From Prevotellaceae bacterium UBA4361 (GTDB lineage: Bacteria > Bacteroidota > Bacteroidia > Bacteroidales > Bacteroidaceae): DNA of 57,753 nt. The notes beneath the pieces were generated by a model, which did not search any database, was not told the origin of the DNA, and saw nothing but the letters and a program-made list of their open reading frames with translations. Shown here in pieces: positions 7,504 through 15,181 of the stretch (its first letter is position 1; each line of letters begins with the position of its first letter). A program made the position numbers and the translations under genes. The stretch lies in assembly GCA_002393575.1 (NCBI GenBank), contig DGSN01000012.1:1-57753 (forward strand), given 5' to 3'.

Positions 7504-9309
7504 TTATAAACCGACAGGCTTCATTTCGCAATAACGTGCAAACCACTGTTTCTTCTCTGGAGTCTCAATGGAATCATATTCAGAAATGATGCAACCAGAG
7601 GATAAGTCGTCTGCCAAGGCGAGAATGATGTTTGCCAGTTCGATTGTATTTTCAAATTCCTTAGCTTTTGGGCAGAACAGTCGCTCTTTCTTAATGGCTT
7701 CATATCCATAAATAGCACCCATGATGTTTCCTGTGATTGAACCAGTGGAATCACTGTCGCCATCATGATTCACTGAGGCGATGATGGCATCCTTCATGCT
7801 GTCGATGTGGCGGATGGCACAATAGAGCGAAATGGCCCAAGCCTCTTCAGCTGTCCATCCTTCTCCCAGCTTTTTGATGGCATCAGCGTCGGGAATGTCC
7901 GACTGTGCAAGACGAACGGCTTCCAAGGTAAGTGCTTTCAGATACTCCTTGTCCTTTGCATATTCATCGCCATCTATCTGCATTATGACTTTGAGTCCAT
8001 CATTCACAATGTCAATGATGGAAGCCTTCACCTCGTCTGGTGTCAGCGGAACGATTCGAGAGATGAGCAATGTCAACAGTGCTGCTGGCAGATAGCCCAG
8101 TGGATGAAGATGAGTGGTCTTCGCAATTTTTGCACCAGCCTCAGCCAGATATTCCGACGAATATATGCCTTTATCATTCTTCACTTTGTAGGAGGCATCC
8201 AGTAAACCCAATGGTGCTACACGCATAATGCCACCACAACCCTTGCTGTTGTTATTTGGCCTTTGACGCTGAAAAAGGCTTTCGCAAGCACTCAAGCAAG
8301 TGATACCTGGTGCACGTCGATGAGCAAGTTCTGGCAAGTCGCGCAGCCAAGTGTAATGAAAGTCATTATCTCCCAGAATCTTGACTTTAATTCCTGTCTG
8401 TGTATAGTACCAGTCGAGATAGGCTCCGTCCACATAATCCTCAGGTTGGCCACCAATGCCACGCATGGCTCCTCTCGTTATTCCCATGAGTATTCCATTT
8501 GCTGTGAAGAGTGTCATCTGCGTGTCATCGCTGACCAACGCTTTTCCGTTTCTGTCTATTTCAAACTTCGTGATGCCCTCTTTTCCGTATCGCTTGAGGA
8601 TATTATTTCTGCTCATAAATTCCACTGGATAACCAAGAGCATCACCAGCTGCTCCTGCCATCAGACTGCCACGAATGCAGTCCTTCACCCATTCATTGCG
8701 TTTTCTTTCTTTTTCTTCCATGCTTTCCTTGTATTTTTTGACGAAATTGATTTGTTCATTTGTGTCAGGTGTTGTGCGATGTGACGACTTAGGCATTTCC
8801 GAGAATTGCTTACGAAGTAGCTGCATTGCCTTCTCAAACGAATTGTTTTCTGCAAAATAGCAAGCAACGATGGTTCCAGTTCTGCCTACGCCTCCCCAAC
8901 AATGGATATACACGTAGCCATCGTTTCTTTTTGACAACTTCTGAATATGTCTTATCAGTCTTTCCACATCGTCGATGCTACTTGGAACGTCGCAGTCACG
9001 GATAGGAAACCTTGTGTAGGTAGTACCCTTTGGAAGGAGTTGAGAATACGGACGCAATTCTCCCTCTTCTGTCAAGTCAATATAATGGCGCACGCCGAAA
9101 TGCGTCATTTGCTCAATCTTCTCTTCAGCTTTCTTACCATACTTGTCCCCAGGATACTCACCTGCATAGATGTTCCAATCAACATGGAATGATTGGTGGA
9201 GTGGTCTTTGAGGATTTTTATAATAAGGTAACCAATCAACTTCTTCACTCTTCACATCATGTTTCTCTTTTGTGAAGCCAAAAATATCACCAATTATTTT
9301 CCTAAACAT
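7504..9309 (-). CDS. Fusion of dual-specificity phosphatase and ADP-ribosylglycohydrolase
   Basis: 601-residue cytoplasmic protein with two enzymes in one chain. Residues about 35-195 form a dual-specificity/tyrosine phosphatase domain with the P-loop HCWGGVGRTG (Cys137, Arg143) and a candidate general acid near RDCD (105-107). Residues about 210-595 form an ADP-ribosylglycohydrolase of the DraG/ARH family: GDALGYPVEF, the metal ligands SDDTQM (260-265), GCGGIMRVAP, and C-terminal HDGDSDSTGS. It could remove phosphate and ADP-ribose marks from proteins, nucleic acids or small molecules; the substrate is unknown. Its start has a true Shine-Dalgarno (AAGGAG, about 6 bp upstream), which is rare in this phylum, and a -7 box at 9358-9365. 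First gene of an operon with the His/Cys protein. Confidence 0.88.
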   Translation of the reverse strand: MFRKIIGDIFGFTKEKHDVKSEEVDWLPYYKNPQRPLHQSFHVDWNIYAGEYPGDKYGKKAEEKIEQMTHFGVRHYIDLTEEGELRPYSQLLPKGTTYTRFPIRDCDVPSSIDDVERLIRHIQKLSKRNDGYVYIHCWGGVGRTGTIVACYFAENNSFEKAMQLLRKQFSEMPKSSHRTTPDTNEQINFVKKYKESMEEKERKRNEWVKDCIRGSLMAGAAGDALGYPVEFMSRNNILKRYGKEGITKFEIDRNGKALVSDDTQMTLFTANGILMGITRGAMRGIGGQPEDYVDGAYLDWYYTQTGIKVKILGDNDFHYTWLRDLPELAHRRAPGITCLSACESLFQRQRPNNNSKGCGGIMRVAPLGLLDASYKVKNDKGIYSSEYLAEAGAKIAKTTHLHPLGYLPAALLTLLISRIVPLTPDEVKASIIDIVNDGLKVIMQIDGDEYAKDKEYLKALTLEAVRLAQSDIPDADAIKKLGEGWTAEEAWAISLYCAIRHIDSMKDAIIASVNHDGDSDSTGSITGNIMGAIYGYEAIKKERLFCPKAKEFENTIELANIILALADDLSSGCIISEYDSIETPEKKQWFARYCEMKPVGL

Positions 9310-9357
9310 AAAATCTCCTTTCTTTTTGTTTTTATTATTACTTGTGTAATCTTAACG

Positions 9358-9365
9358 CAAAGATA
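9358..9365 (-). promoter_or_regulatory. -7 box TATCTTTG for the phosphatase/ARH operon
   Basis: The complement of CAAAGATA, about 49 bp upstream of the start codon. It implies a leader of some 40 nt containing AAGGAG. Confidence 0.5.
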
Positions 9366-9530
9366 CGGCTTTTATTTTTATTCTCCGCATTTTCTTGTGT
9401 GTTTTTTACATATAAGGTTATTTTTTTATAATTGCTTTTTGATAGTATGCATTTTGGTTGATATTTAACTAATTCTAAAACAAATAGAAGATTTTTAATT
9501 CAAATTTTAAGAAAATTGAAAAAATAATTT

Positions 9531-9538
9531 TAACTTTG
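9531..9538 (+). promoter_or_regulatory. -7 box TAACTTTG for the PCMD/dockerin gene
   Basis: Fits TAnnTTTG and lies 56 bp upstream of the ATG at 9595. The flanking 285-bp divergent spacer is very AT-rich and otherwise featureless. Confidence 0.55.
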
Positions 9539-9594
9539 CAACCAATTGTATTTATTTTTATTTAATAAGGTATCATTTAAGGATAAAAAGACAC

Positions 9595-10497
9595 ATGAAA
9601 CATTTTTTTACTCTTTTTGCATTATTTGCAATATCGTCTTGTGCTGTGATGGCGCAGGACCAAATACTCAATGGTGGATTTGAAGACTGGGGCAATTATG
9701 ATGTAAAAACCACATCTGCTGCAGAACCTCGTTATTGGCATTCTTTTAGTAGTGCATCGGGTGGTTTTGCTTTTGCAGCAGGCGAACATTGTTTTATCAG
9801 CACGGATGCTCATAGCGGAAAGTATAGTGCTTGCTTAAAGTCAACTAAAATTTTAAAATATGTAGCTAATGGAACATTAACCACTGGCAGACTTAATGCT
9901 GGTGATATGAATGCTTCTTCAACGTTAAATCACTCTGCACTTGATATGAGTTGGAAAGATACTGATTTTAATGGTGATCCATTCTATCAGGTAATGACCA
10001 GTCGTCCTGACTCAATCGTTTTTTGGGTGAAGTATTCTACAGGAGAGGCAGGTACAACAGCCAACATGAGTGCATACATCACTGATGGTAAATACTATCA
10101 GGTTCCTGAAGATAAGACTTACAATAACATTGTTGGAAAAGCTGAGAATCCAAAAATTACCCCATGCACCAAATGGACTCGCATCAGCGTGCCATTCACT
10201 TACACTGATAATGGTCTTGAACCTAAAGCTATTCTCCTTACTTTTTCTACAAGTGCTATACCAGGAGTAGGAAGTAAAAATGATATACTATATGTTGATG
10301 ACGTAGAACTCATCTACAATGTGAAGGGCGATGTCAATTCGGATGGTAACGTCGATATTTCCGATGTTGTTGAGCTTGTCAATATCATCCTTGGAAGCAA
10401 GGACGGTGCTGAAAACAAAAGAGCAGACGTGAACGGTGACACAAACACTGATATTTCCGATGTAGTAGAACTCGTCAATATCATTCTTGGAAATTAA
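9595..10497 (+). CDS. Secreted PCMD-like protein with C-terminal dockerin
   Basis: 300 residues with a signal peptide (cleaved near VMA-QD). Residues about 24-240 (ILNGGFEDWG, PRYWHSFSSASGG, GEHCFISTDAHSGKYSACLKS, WTRISVPFTY, ILYVDDVELIY) form a jelly-roll-like domain resembling the putative carbohydrate-metabolism domain (PCMD) of Bacteroidetes surface proteins. Residues about 243-300 are a type I dockerin: two Ca-binding repeats D-x-N-x-D-G...DISDVVELVNIILG. It is followed after 16 bp by a paralogue with the same core but a different C-terminus, so the two probably share a transcript. Inference: a carbohydrate- or surface-binding protein. No cohesin partner is in view. Confidence 0.75.
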   Translation: MKHFFTLFALFAISSCAVMAQDQILNGGFEDWGNYDVKTTSAAEPRYWHSFSSASGGFAFAAGEHCFISTDAHSGKYSACLKSTKILKYVANGTLTTGRLNAGDMNASSTLNHSALDMSWKDTDFNGDPFYQVMTSRPDSIVFWVKYSTGEAGTTANMSAYITDGKYYQVPEDKTYNNIVGKAENPKITPCTKWTRISVPFTYTDNGLEPKAILLTFSTSAIPGVGSKNDILYVDDVELIYNVKGDVNSDGNVDISDVVELVNIILGSKDGAENKRADVNGDTNTDISDVVELVNIILGN

Positions 10498-10513
10498 TTA
10501 GAAGATAATAAAA

Positions 10514-11764
10514 ATGAAAAAAATTCTTACACTTATTGCATTCTTGGTGTCATCCCTTTCAGCGATGGCATACACCGATAATCTCGTGCTAAGCGTGGAT
10601 GGTGAATTCATGGAAGTTCCCAATTCAGTTGTGTTGATTGAAAACACAAGCGAAAACCTGTATAAATTCGTGATGAAGAACTTCCAGATGGATGAAATAC
10701 AGATGGGCGATATAACCGTTGAAAATGTGCCAGGAGTTACCATCAATGGAGTCACACGTCTCAACGTCACTCAGTTGCCTGTTCATATCGGCAGTTCCAT
10801 GTGGGCATCGCTTCTTTCCGACGTAACCGTCAATGTAAGCGCAACATTCAACGAAGAAAAACTCTATGCAGTAGTGGAAATCGACCTCCGCGAACAGCTC
10901 GACCAAATGGTAGTGGGTGAGTTCGGTTCGAAAGACTATTTCGATACGAGCTATCCTCAGCTGCTCAACGGCGGTTTCGAAGATTGGGGAGTGGATGCAG
11001 AAAATGGAGCAGATAAGGTTTCTGAGCCACGCTATTGGCATTCATTCAGCAGCGCATCGGGTTCGTTAGTAGAATTGACAGGCGAGCATTGCTTCATCAG
11101 CACCGATGCCCACAACGGACAATACAGCGCTTGCGTCAAGGCTTCGAAAGTGTTTGGATTGGTCGTTGCCAACGGAACGCTCACCACTGGTCGCCTCAAT
11201 GCCGATGCCATGATTGCTGCCGATCCTAAAAACCACTCAGCAATCGACTTGAGCGTCACTGAACTCGACCGCAACAAAAATCCTTTCTATCAGATTCTCG
11301 ATGCTCGTCCCGACTCCATCGTCTTCTATGTGAAATACTCAACAGGATTGGAAGGTACACTTGCCAACATGAGCGCATACATCACAGACGGCACCTACTA
11401 TCAGGCTCCAGAGGATAATACTTACGAAAACAAGGTAGCCGTGGCAGAAAAACCTGACATCGCTCCTTGCACCGAATGGACCCGCATCAGCGTGCCATTC
11501 ACATACCTCAGCGAAGAACTGAAACCAAAAGCCATCCTTGTCACCTTCTCCACTTGTGTCACACCTGGAGGCGGTGCAGGCGACGAAGTGTTGCTGGTAG
11601 ATGATGTAGAACTCATCTATAAAGCTCAACAGGAAGCAAGTATCACCACCTTGAGCCGACCTTCCACTGACAACACCACCATCTATGACTTGCAGGGTTG
11701 CCGTCGCACCACCCTTCAGCGCGGCATCAACATCGTCAATGGCAAGAAAATCATTATCAAGTAA
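10514..11764 (+). CDS. Secreted calycin-like/PCMD-like protein with C-terminal sorting-type tail
   Basis: 416 residues with a signal peptide (MKKILTLIAFLVSSLSAMA). Residues about 20-130 resemble the calycin-like beta-barrel domain of Bacteroidetes (NLVLSVDGEFMEVPNS, VENVPGVTINGVTRLNV). Residues about 150-375 repeat the core of the preceding gene almost motif for motif (LLNGGFEDWG, PRYWHSFSSASG, GEHCFISTDAHNGQYSAC, EWTRISVPFTY). The end (IYDLQGCRRTTL, NIVNGKKIIIK) is a short tail found on other secreted proteins in this window and resembles a type IX secretion sorting signal. Codon use is more GC-rich than in the first paralogue. It is followed by a strong terminator at 11783-11822. Confidence 0.72.
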   Translation: MKKILTLIAFLVSSLSAMAYTDNLVLSVDGEFMEVPNSVVLIENTSENLYKFVMKNFQMDEIQMGDITVENVPGVTINGVTRLNVTQLPVHIGSSMWASLLSDVTVNVSATFNEEKLYAVVEIDLREQLDQMVVGEFGSKDYFDTSYPQLLNGGFEDWGVDAENGADKVSEPRYWHSFSSASGSLVELTGEHCFISTDAHNGQYSACVKASKVFGLVVANGTLTTGRLNADAMIAADPKNHSAIDLSVTELDRNKNPFYQILDARPDSIVFYVKYSTGLEGTLANMSAYITDGTYYQAPEDNTYENKVAVAEKPDIAPCTEWTRISVPFTYLSEELKPKAILVTFSTCVTPGGGAGDEVLLVDDVELIYKAQQEASITTLSRPSTDNTTIYDLQGCRRTTLQRGINIVNGKKIIIK

Positions 11765-11782
11765 ACGTACAAATTCTCATAT

Positions 11783-11822
11783 AAAATCCCCGAAGTCAAC
11801 GAACATTGGCTTCGGGGATTTT
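11783..11822 (+). terminator. Terminator after the PCMD gene pair
   Basis: Perfect 13-bp stem AAAATCCCCGAAG / CTTCGGGGATTTT with a 14-bp loop, ending in T-rich sequence, 19 bp after the stop codon. The rest of 11823-12050 holds nothing I can identify. Confidence 0.9.
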
Positions 11823-12052
11823 AGTTTATTTCATTTGAACGGTTGAATATACCGCTTTTCAACAGAAAAGCAAAGTATTTACTCCTTTTTTATTCTCTCT
11901 TTCACCTCGTTAGAATGTTGAATTATTCTCGATGAATCTGGGAATAATTATTACACTAAACTTTCCCACCATGTTGGAAAGTCTTAATCTTTTGATGCTG
12001 AAAACGTCTTTCTGCTACAAAGAATCAAAGTTTCAGCCTAAATCAAGTTAAA

Positions 12053-12118
12053 TTTTGCCGATGTCGGCAAAAAATACTATCTTTGTCGGCGAAATAAGAG
12101 GAAAACTTTGCCGATAAA
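12053..12118 (+). promoter_or_regulatory. Operator-like palindrome and half-sites of the fic gene
   Basis: A perfect palindrome TTTTGCCGA-TG-TCGGCAAAA (12053-12072) sits 6 bp upstream of the -7 box. Two more half-sites follow: GTCGGCGAAA (about 12085) and CTTTGCCGAT (about 12107). Inference: binding site for the N-terminal HTH of the Fic protein itself, hence autorepression. Confidence 0.6.
12078..12085 (+). promoter_or_regulatory. -7 box TATCTTTG for fic
   Basis: Fits TAnnTTTG, lies between the palindrome and the downstream half-sites, and is 40 bp upstream of the ATG. Confidence 0.6.
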
Positions 12119-12124
12119 GGAAAT

Positions 12125-13009
12125 ATGGAATATCTTTCAGTCAAACAGTTTGCAGAGAAATTTGGCATTTCGGAGCGTTCTGCTCGCAATTATTGTGCGA
12201 ACGGAAGGATTGAAGGTGCTTTCCTGACGGGAAAGACTTGGAACATTCCTGTGGGCGCTGTATTACCTGAAAGGAAGTCGTCGAAAAGGAAACCGTCACC
12301 GCTTTTGAATGCCTTGCGTGAACAAAAGGCATCCAGACTCAAAGGGGGCATTTATCATCGCACCCAGATTGATTTGACGTACAATTCGAACCACATCGAG
12401 GGTAGTAGGTTGACGCACGACCAAACGCGCTATATCTTTGAAACGAATACAATTGGTGTTACGGATGTGGCTGTGAGTGTGGATGACATTTTGGAAACGG
12501 TCAATCACTTCCGATGTATTGACTTTATCATCGACCATGCTAAAGAGAGGATGACTGAGAACTTCATCAAACAACTGCATTTGATGTTGAAATCGGGAAC
12601 TTCAGACAGTCGGAAAGATTGGTTTGCAGTGGGAGAATATAAGCGTCTGCCAAATGAAGTTGGCGGTATGAATACTTGTCAACCTGAAGATGTCTCAAAG
12701 GAAATGAAAAAATTGTTGAAGGAGTATTATTCAATAAAGATACACTCCTTCGAAGATATTCTTGATTTTCATGTTCGCTTTGAGAAAATCCATCCGTTTC
12801 AGGATGGTAATGGTCGTGTTGGCAGACTTCTGATGTTTAAGGAGTGTTTGGCTGGTGGTCATGTGCCCTTTATCATCACCGATGAATTGAAGATGTTTTA
12901 TTATCGAGGTCTTCATGAATGGGGACACATCAATGGCTATCTCATTGACACCTGCCAAACAGCTCAGGACAACTATAAGAGTTTGTTGGATTACTTTCAA
13001 GTCAAATAA
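12125..13009 (+). CDS. Fic family AMPylase-type protein with N-terminal HTH
   Basis: 294 residues. Residues about 1-48 form a MerR-like helix-turn-helix (SVKQFAEKFGISERSARNYCANGRI, TGKTWNIP). The Fic core motif HPFQDGNGRVGR is complete at 223-234 (catalytic His223), so AMP or other nucleotide transfer to a protein hydroxyl is likely. The auto-inhibitory motif S88-N-H-I-E92-G lies N-terminal to the core, as in class II Fic proteins, so activity should be restrained until Glu92 is displaced. No separate antitoxin is adjacent. The TGCCGA palindrome upstream suggests self-regulation by the HTH. Target protein unknown. Confidence 0.9.
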   Translation: MEYLSVKQFAEKFGISERSARNYCANGRIEGAFLTGKTWNIPVGAVLPERKSSKRKPSPLLNALREQKASRLKGGIYHRTQIDLTYNSNHIEGSRLTHDQTRYIFETNTIGVTDVAVSVDDILETVNHFRCIDFIIDHAKERMTENFIKQLHLMLKSGTSDSRKDWFAVGEYKRLPNEVGGMNTCQPEDVSKEMKKLLKEYYSIKIHSFEDILDFHVRFEKIHPFQDGNGRVGRLLMFKECLAGGHVPFIITDELKMFYYRGLHEWGHINGYLIDTCQTAQDNYKSLLDYFQVK

Positions 13010-13035
13010 AGTTTGGTTATATTTGACTTAGATAA

Positions 13036-13254
13036 TCAGCAGCTTTCTGTGAATGATGCGCAACCATTCCATTTCTTGATTTCAGCTGATACAGGGATGG
13101 GTTTGTAAGGTTTCTTTGTATCAGTTGCGGTATTGGCTTGCTTTGTTGGAGCAAGCGACTTCACGAAAGCCAGAACTTTCTCAAGTAGTGCCTTGTCGTC
13201 AGCAATCCTACCCATTGCGCGATATAATTCTGCGTTCAATTCTAAAGTTGTCAT
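13036..13254 (-). CDS. Small antitoxin-like protein, orphan and perhaps truncated
   Basis: 72 residues: MTTLELNAELYRAMGRIADDKALLEKVLAFVKSL followed by a Pro/Lys-rich stretch. The N-terminus matches small Bacteroidetes proteins that accompany toxin genes and resemble antitoxins. The C-terminus stops at SFTESC, where I would expect a further short acidic segment, so it may be shortened. No toxin gene is adjacent: the fic gene converges from one side and the SulP gene follows on the same strand after a heptamer block. AGGAG just before the start codon may serve as a ribosome site. Function is inferred only. Confidence 0.45.
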   Translation of the reverse strand: MTTLELNAELYRAMGRIADDKALLEKVLAFVKSLAPTKQANTATDTKKPYKPIPVSAEIKKWNGCASFTESC

Positions 13255-13373
13255 ACTCCTATCTGTATTGTTTGGTTTTGGTGGCGAAATTACAAAAAAA
13301 TAGTTGAAATGTCAAAACAATCCACAGAGAAATTTTTTCTTCAGGTGTGAATGCCAATGAAGTTGTTGAGAAC

Positions 13374-13404
13374 ATTCTTCATTTTTCATTCTTCACTCTT
13401 CATT
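13374..13404. repeat. Heptamer array C
   Basis: Tandem CATTCTT/CATTTTT/CACTCTT units directly abutting the stop codon of the SulP gene. No left arm is evident. Confidence 0.6.
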
Positions 13405-15102
13405 TTATTTTCTATTCTTCTTTCTTTTCAGATGGTGCTGGGCAACGACGAGAGCATCGGTGATGTTGTCGCAGATGTTGTTGATGCCGACTAAGCCGTT
13501 GAAGCCATTCTTTTCGAGGACGGCACGGACACGATCGTTCACACCTGAGAGGATGATGGTGATGCCGTTGCGGTGGCTCTGCTCGATGAGGTTGGTGAGG
13601 TTGTGAAGACCTGTGGAATCGACGAATGGCACCTTGCGCATTCGGATGATACGCACCTGTGGTTTTTCCTTCATGCGGTTCATGATGTCTTCGAATTTGT
13701 TGGCTACGCCGAAGAAGTAAGGGCCATCGATTTCATAGACTTCTACCCCTTCGGGGATGTGGAGGTGGTCTATGCTGAGGTTGGCAAATTCGGTGTTTTC
13801 CGTTGGGTCGATTTCCTCGGTGAGTACGCTCACTTGTGTGGTTTCAGCCATGCGTCGCATGCAGAGGAAGCAAGCGAGGATGATGCCAACTTCGATGGCG
13901 ATGGTGAGGTCGAAGATGACGGTGAGGAAGAAGGTGAGCCAAAGGACGGAAATGTCGCTCTTTGGGTTCTTCATCATTTGTCGGATGGTGCGCCAACCGC
14001 TCATGTTGTAGCTCACCATCACGAGCACTCCTGCCAGGCAAGCCATTGGGATGTAGGCTGCGAGGGGCATGAGGAAGAAGTAGATGAGCAGGAGGACGAT
14101 GGCGTGGATGATGCCGGCAATAGGTGTTTTACCACCGTTGTTGATATTCGTCATGGTGCGGGCAATGGCTCCTGTGGCTGGTATGCCTCCGAAGATGGGT
14201 GAAAGGATGTTGGCAATGCCCTGGCCAATGAGTTCTTGGTTGGAGTTGTGGCGATGGCCTATGATACCGTCGGCTACCGTGGCACTGAGCAAGCTCTCGA
14301 TGGCACCGAGGATGGCGATGGTGATGGCTGGGGAGATGAGTGACTTGATGCTCACCCAGTTGAGTGCAGGAACGGTGGCTTCGGGCACGTTGGGATTGAT
14401 TTGGAAACGGTCGCCAATGGTATCGACGTGGATGCCGAAGTAGTTGGTCATGATGTAGCCTGCGATGGTCATGACGATGATGGCAATGAGTGAGCCAGGA
14501 ATCTTCTTCGACACCATCGGTGTGAGCGCGATGATGACGACGGAGAGGATGCCGACGATGGTGGTTGGGATGTCGATGGTGGCGAAGTTCTGGATATAGA
14601 CTCCCCACTTGGAGATGAAGTCGGCTGGCACGGTTCCATCAATCGTCAAACCGAAGAGGTCTTTGATTTGTGTGGTGAAGATGGTAAGTGCGATACCGCT
14701 TGTGAAACCGATGACGATGGGATAGGGAATGTAGCGGATGATGGTGCCGAGACGGAACACTCCGAGGAGAATGAGGAAGATGCCTGCCATGACGGTGGCG
14801 ATGGCAAGTCCTTCGAGTCCGTATTGCTGGATGATGCCGTAGATGATGATGATGAAGGCACCTGTTGGTCCTCCGATTTGCACACGGCTACCTCCGAAGG
14901 CTGAGATGGCAAAGCCTGCTACGATGGCGGTGATGATTCCCTTTTCGGGCGACACACCTGAGGCAATACCGAAGGCGATGGCAAGCGGAAGGGCAACGAT
15001 GCCCACGATGATGCCTGCCATGAGGTCTGCCATCAGTTTTGTCTTGTTATAGGTTTTCAAACATTGAATGAGTTTAGGCTGGAAAGATAAGAATTGTTTC
15101 AT
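13405..15102 (-). CDS. SulP (SLC26-type) anion transporter with STAS domain
   Basis: 565-residue inner-membrane transporter. Residues about 25-430 hold 10-14 hydrophobic segments with the SulP start MADLMAGIIVGIVALPLAIAFGIASG and the GGPTGAF motif. Residues about 445-555 form a cytoplasmic STAS domain (VDSTGLHNL, IILSGVNDRVR). Family members move sulfate, bicarbonate or organic anions; the sequence does not decide which. It follows the M16 peptidase gene on the same strand after a 79-bp spacer holding a near-duplicate ATAGATGCTATAG pair (about 15133-15170). The base composition of its spacers suggests no recent transfer. Confidence 0.9.
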   Translation of the reverse strand: MKQFLSFQPKLIQCLKTYNKTKLMADLMAGIIVGIVALPLAIAFGIASGVSPEKGIITAIVAGFAISAFGGSRVQIGGPTGAFIIIIYGIIQQYGLEGLAIATVMAGIFLILLGVFRLGTIIRYIPYPIVIGFTSGIALTIFTTQIKDLFGLTIDGTVPADFISKWGVYIQNFATIDIPTTIVGILSVVIIALTPMVSKKIPGSLIAIIVMTIAGYIMTNYFGIHVDTIGDRFQINPNVPEATVPALNWVSIKSLISPAITIAILGAIESLLSATVADGIIGHRHNSNQELIGQGIANILSPIFGGIPATGAIARTMTNINNGGKTPIAGIIHAIVLLLIYFFLMPLAAYIPMACLAGVLVMVSYNMSGWRTIRQMMKNPKSDISVLWLTFFLTVIFDLTIAIEVGIILACFLCMRRMAETTQVSVLTEEIDPTENTEFANLSIDHLHIPEGVEVYEIDGPYFFGVANKFEDIMNRMKEKPQVRIIRMRKVPFVDSTGLHNLTNLIEQSHRNGITIILSGVNDRVRAVLEKNGFNGLVGINNICDNITDALVVAQHHLKRKKNRK

Positions 15103-15131
15103 TGAATCTTGTTTTTGTTATCCTTGTTTTT

Positions 15132-15170
15132 TATAGATGCTATAGAGGGTATAGATGCTATAGGGTTGCT
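15132..15170. repeat. Short tandem repeat TATAGATGCTATAG
   Basis: Two near-identical copies (GATGCTATAGAGGGTATA / GATGCTATAGGGTTGC) lie in the spacer between the M16 and SulP genes. Function unknown. Confidence 0.5.
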
Positions 15171-15181
15171 ATGATTTGTAC

